From an uncultured Chloroflexota bacterium (GTDB lineage: Bacteria > Chloroflexota > Chloroflexia > Chloroflexales > Roseiflexaceae): a stretch of DNA of 16,222 nt. The notes under the pieces were generated by a model. The model had not been told where the DNA came from. It worked only from the letters and a program-made list of their open reading frames with translations, and did no database searches. The stretch covers positions 1 to 16,222 of the forward strand of contig CALFIC010000116.1 in the NCBI GenBank assembly GCA_937876225.1, read 5' to 3'. A program made the position numbers and the translations under genes. Position 1 is the first letter of the stretch, and each line of letters opens with the position of its first letter. Shown here piece by piece: positions 13,503 to 16,222 of the stretch.

Positions 13503-13514
13503 ACGCCACTACGG

Positions 13515-14480
13515 TTACGGGGTCGTGGTTACCACGCCGGTGTCTTTGATGACTTGGTTGGTGACCAACGGATTTTCTGAGGCCATTTTGTCGAGCAACA
13601 ACGTCAACTTGGTGTTGGGGTCAATGAACCAGATATTGCCGCTCTTGAGCATCTCGACCATCAATTCACGTTCGCGCAAGCGCAACAATTCGGGGTTCTG
13701 GCGAAACGATTGCCCTTGGACCGTCCGTACCTGCGATTCACGGCTGGCGGCTTCGAGGGCTGCGGCCGTGCGTCCCTTTTCGGTGGTCAACGATACTTTG
13801 GCTTCTTGTTCAGCCCGGAACAGATTGTTGGACTGTTCGGCTTCGATTTGTTGACGACGCTTGGTTTCGGTTTCGATTTGGACTTCAAGGTTGGCTTTTT
13901 CGGCCAACAACTTGGCATACTGATCACCTACATTGATATCAATCACTTTGACCGCTTCGAGGTTGATATAGAGTTGATCAACAGGAGCTTTTTGGCCTTC
14001 GCCGGGTGCCGATGTCAAATACTGGCGAATCCGTTGGCTAAATGCACCGCGATCAGTCAAGGCTTGGTCGAGGGTGAATTGGGTACTGGCAGTTTTGAGT
14101 GCTTCGCTGATAAAGCCATCGAGCTGGGTGTTGAGTTGATCATCACTCACCCCCAGGCGCCCATACATTTCACGCAACGCATCAGGCGCCGTTTTGCGAC
14201 TGAAGTCAACTTGAATGTCGATGTCATACAGCTGTTTGTCGCTACTAGCGACATTTTGTTTGATTTGCTGTGATTGGCGGCGCACATTGACGATTTCGAT
14301 TTTGGTGAATGGCGCAAATGCCCGGAAGAACATGCCTGGCTCTTGGACTCCTTCGACCGCACCTTGGGTCACAATAATACCACGCGTGCCTTCATCAATC
14401 TGGGCAAAACGCGTGGTGGCGGCACCTAACGCAAGAATAATTGCGACTAATGCCACAATAGCGACGATTCGTGATTGCAT
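13515..14480 (-). CDS. Membrane-anchored SPFH/band 7 (prohibitin/stomatin-like) protein
   Basis: A 321-residue protein with one N-terminal membrane segment (about 4-22) and then a prohibitin-like SPFH domain (~25-190): VQEPGMFFRAFAPFTKIEIVNV after the anchor and KQLYDIDIQVDFSRK further on. A Glu/Lys/Gln-rich probable coiled coil (about 188-260) follows, with LAEKANLEVQIETE and EAEQSNNLFRAEQEAK, and a conserved-looking C-terminal part with LMVEMLKSGNIWFID. SPFH proteins form large membrane-bound oligomers linked to lipid microdomains or membrane proteases; no partner gene is adjacent. The start at 14480 (membrane anchor follows at once, AAGGA/AGAGA upstream) is preferred over 14531. Transcribed alone from an extended -10 promoter. 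Confidence 0.88.
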   Translation of the reverse strand: MQSRIVAIVALVAIILALGAATTRFAQIDEGTRGIIVTQGAVEGVQEPGMFFRAFAPFTKIEIVNVRRQSQQIKQNVASSDKQLYDIDIQVDFSRKTAPDALREMYGRLGVSDDQLNTQLDGFISEALKTASTQFTLDQALTDRGAFSQRIRQYLTSAPGEGQKAPVDQLYINLEAVKVIDINVGDQYAKLLAEKANLEVQIETETKRRQQIEAEQSNNLFRAEQEAKVSLTTEKGRTAAALEAASRESQVRTVQGQSFRQNPELLRLRERELMVEMLKSGNIWFIDPNTKLTLLLDKMASENPLVTNQVIKDTGVVTTTP

Positions 14481-14542
14481 AGAAATCTCTTTCCTTATCA
14501 AAAAACCCACGGCTATGACGCTCACAACCAATGTCTGGATGC

Positions 14543-14551
14543 ATCATACCA
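14543..14551 (-). promoter_or_regulatory. Extended -10 promoter of the SPFH gene
   Basis: The minus strand reads TGGTATGAT (TGn plus 5 of 6). A start near 14536 gives a ~56-nt leader. The same nonamer occurs on the plus strand at 14602-14610, forming a divergent pair 50 bp apart. Confidence 0.5.
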
Positions 14552-14601
14552 TGGAGCAATTATGAAAATTTGATGTAACAGCGTATTGATTGCATTGATT
14601 A

Positions 14602-14610
14602 TGGTATGAT
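14602..14610 (+). promoter_or_regulatory. Extended -10 promoter of the Fe-S assembly factor gene
   Basis: TGGTATGAT, identical to the SPFH promoter element on the other strand. A start near 14617 leaves a ~28-nt leader. The -35 region is poor. Confidence 0.5.
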
Positions 14611-14644
14611 AAAAAAGGATTCAGTAATAAATGGAGTGGCTCGC

Positions 14645-14962
14645 ATGCTTACCGAAGAATTAATCCGAACGGCACTCAAAAACGTCATCGATCCAGAAAT
14701 CGGTCTCGATATTGTCAACCTTGGGCTTATTTACCGTGTCGACATCCTCGAAGACGGCAAAATCGTCGACCTTGACATGACCTTGACCACCCCGGCCTGC
14801 CCTGCTGGCCCACAAATCATCGAGCAAGTCAAACGTGAAGTAGGCGCCCTCGGTGACGTCTACAAAAACCTCGAAGACATCCGCGTCAATTTGGTCTGGT
14901 CACCATTCTGGAGCCCAGCCTTGATGACCGAAGAAGCCCGCGACCAACTGGGCTTCTTTTAA
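14645..14962 (+). CDS. Metal-sulfur cluster assembly factor (MIP18/SufT/PaaD-like, DUF59)
   Basis: A 105-residue DUF59 protein. Motifs: DPEIGLDIVNLGLIY (16-30), the family DPE plus NLGL signature, and LTTPACPAGPQI (47-58) with C52, the position of the reactive cysteine of the family. A C-terminal NLVWSPFWSPALM-like segment completes it. Members assist Fe-S cluster maturation or insertion. This one stands outside any suf operon, so sufT is a likeness rather than a proven identity. The start at 14645 has GGAG 8 nt upstream and matches family length; the earlier frame start at 14606 lies inside the promoter. Confidence 0.9.
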   Translation: MLTEELIRTALKNVIDPEIGLDIVNLGLIYRVDILEDGKIVDLDMTLTTPACPAGPQIIEQVKREVGALGDVYKNLEDIRVNLVWSPFWSPALMTEEARDQLGFF

Positions 14963-14975
14963 GCGTCGCACACCC

Positions 14976-15011
14976 AAACACGGGTACGGACAATTGTCCG
15001 TACCCGTGTTT
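14976..15011. terminator. Bidirectional terminator, 36-bp perfect palindrome
   Basis: Eighteen bases (14976-14993) are exactly complementary to the next eighteen (14994-15011), centred on AATT, with A3/T6 runs at the ends. It lies between the convergent Fe-S factor and pckA genes and should end transcription from both. Confidence 0.9.
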
Positions 15012-15029
15012 TTTATATGTACATCATGG

Positions 15030-16222
15030 TTAAACTGGTAATGGTCCACCCACACTGGCGTCAACAGGAGCTTCATGCGCTAAATGGGCAAAATTGGTCT
15101 GGAAGCGGCCAGCCAAATCACTAGCCGCCTGTTGCCAGGCCTGTGCATCGCCCCACGCCACGCGCGGGTCAAGGATTGCACTCGGTACATTGGGACAGGT
15201 TTGCGGCATCGCCAACCCAAACACGGGGTCCGTGACAAAGGTCACCGCATCCAAATCACCATTAATCGCCGCCGTCACCATGGCACGGGTATATGCTAAC
15301 GACATCCGCGTCCCCACTCCATACGCCCCGCCGCTCCAGCCGGTATTGACTAACCACACGGTTACATTGTGGGCGCGCAACCGTTCCTGCAATAATTCAG
15401 CATACCGCCCAGGGTGCAACACCATAAACGGCGCCCCAAAACAGGTCGAAAAAGTCGCCGTTGGTTCCTTGACACCCCGCTCCGTACCAGCGACTTTGGC
15501 GGTATACCCCGACAAAAAATGATACAGCGCTTGGACCGGCGTCAATCGACTAATCGGCGGCAACACCCCAAAGGCATCGGCTGTCAACATGATGATAGTG
15601 GTGGGGTGGTCTGACGTACCTGTGACAGATACATTCGACAAAAAATCGAGTGGATAGGCCGCCCGACCGTTTTCGGTGAGCAGCGTATCATCGAAATCGG
15701 GCAGGTGCGTCTGCGAGTCGAGCACCACATTTTCGAGCACGGTGGCAAAATGTTGGGTCGCTTGATAAATTTCTGGTTCACCTGTTGCCGACAGCTTAAT
15801 CGTTTTGGCGTAACAGCCCCCCTCGAAGTTAAAGACCCCCGTCGTGCTCCAACCATGTTCGTCATCACCAATCATGGGGCGCTGTGGGTCGGTCGACAAG
15901 GTAGTTTTGCCGGTACCAGACAACCCAAAAAAGACCGCTGCTCGACCATCGCGCCCCACATTCACCCCGGCATGCATGGGCATGACGCCACGTTGGGGCA
16001 AAAGGTAGTTGAGCATTGAAAAAACCGCTTTTTTGATTTCGCCAGCATACGCCGTACCACCAATCAAAATCGTCTGCTGGACAATATTGAGGATGATAAA
16101 TACACCGCTATGGGTACCATGCTGCACGGGGTCAGCCACAAATGACGGTGCATGCACAATCGTGATGGTCGGCGCATCTGCATGCCATTCGCGCCGGAAT
16201 AAGTTCTGGGCAAACAGGGTGT
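15030..16222 (-). CDS. pckA: Phosphoenolpyruvate carboxykinase (ATP), N-terminus outside the window
   Basis: About 397 codons of ATP-type PEPCK, the gluconeogenic enzyme converting oxaloacetate and ATP to PEP, ADP and CO2. Seen in order: FAQNLFRR near the truncated end, ILIGGTAYAGEIKKAVFSMLNYLLP, the P-loop GLSGTGKTTLSTDP (near 15926-15885), the metal-binding IGDDEHGW, FNFEGGCYAKTIKLS, the SDHPTTIIMLTADAFGVLPP segment, and the adenine-side TERGVKEPTATFSTCFGAPF followed by NTGWSGGAYGVG. The coding sequence continues past base 16222, so the native start and promoter are not visible; a full protein is usually ~520-540 residues, implying ~130 missing. The 3' end is complete and faces the palindromic terminator. 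Confidence 0.96.
   Translation of the reverse strand, partial: TLFAQNLFRREWHADAPTITIVHAPSFVADPVQHGTHSGVFIILNIVQQTILIGGTAYAGEIKKAVFSMLNYLLPQRGVMPMHAGVNVGRDGRAAVFFGLSGTGKTTLSTDPQRPMIGDDEHGWSTTGVFNFEGGCYAKTIKLSATGEPEIYQATQHFATVLENVVLDSQTHLPDFDDTLLTENGRAAYPLDFLSNVSVTGTSDHPTTIIMLTADAFGVLPPISRLTPVQALYHFLSGYTAKVAGTERGVKEPTATFSTCFGAPFMVLHPGRYAELLQERLRAHNVTVWLVNTGWSGGAYGVGTRMSLAYTRAMVTAAINGDLDAVTFVTDPVFGLAMPQTCPNVPSAILDPRVAWGDAQAWQQAASDLAGRFQTNFAHLAHEAPVDASVGGPLPV

Overview
The window reads as one block of a mid-GC bacterial chromosome, most likely Chloroflexota. That placement is inference from gene content and codon style; no rRNA or other marker is present. Genes are short operons on alternating strands, with strong intrinsic terminators and promoters dominated by an extended -10 box (TGnTATnnT). 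The first ~300 bases do not belong with the rest. They are very GC-rich and encode an internal piece of a dicarboxylate/amino acid:cation symporter, and they switch within a few bases into the 3' end of an antisense NYN-domain gene. A chimeric assembly or library joint is the simplest explanation.

Layout: (a) 1-~300 foreign symporter fragment; (b) ~300-1953 (-) NYN nuclease + LOTUS + winged-helix protein, then a 324-bp gap carrying a 16-bp palindrome; (c) 2278-3029 (-) moaB-yidD; (d) 3189-7721 (+) tgt, ECF S component, EcfT and a fused double ECF ATPase, one operon from a near-consensus promoter; (e) 7707-8701 (-) GNAT acetyltransferase and hotdog thioesterase, coupled by an ATGA overlap and meeting the ECF operon tail to tail; (f) 8938-11064 (+) L-2-haloacid dehalogenase and CPD photolyase; (g) 11258-13099 (+) KimA-type potassium importer with a structured leader, ending in a 20-bp-stem terminator; (h) a repeat-bearing intergenic stretch; (i) 13515-14480 (-) membrane-anchored SPFH protein; (j) 14645-14962 (+) small MIP18/SufT-type Fe-S factor; (k) 15030-16222 (-) ATP-dependent PEP carboxykinase, cut by the window edge.

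The most notable system is (d). A tRNA-guanine transglycosylase is co-transcribed with all parts of a dedicated ECF vitamin-type importer. The Tgt keeps its catalytic aspartates and zinc ligands but differs from classical preQ1-using bacterial enzymes at three base-pocket positions (Cys to Leu, Gln to His, LAVG loop to a shorter SLG). Together this suggests a queuosine-precursor salvage cassette in which the cell imports queuine (or another 7-deazaguanine) and inserts it directly into tRNA. The substrate is inference and can be tested. The remaining genes are mainly housekeeping or stress functions: molybdopterin synthesis, membrane protein insertion, DNA repair, K+ uptake, Fe-S maturation and gluconeogenesis.
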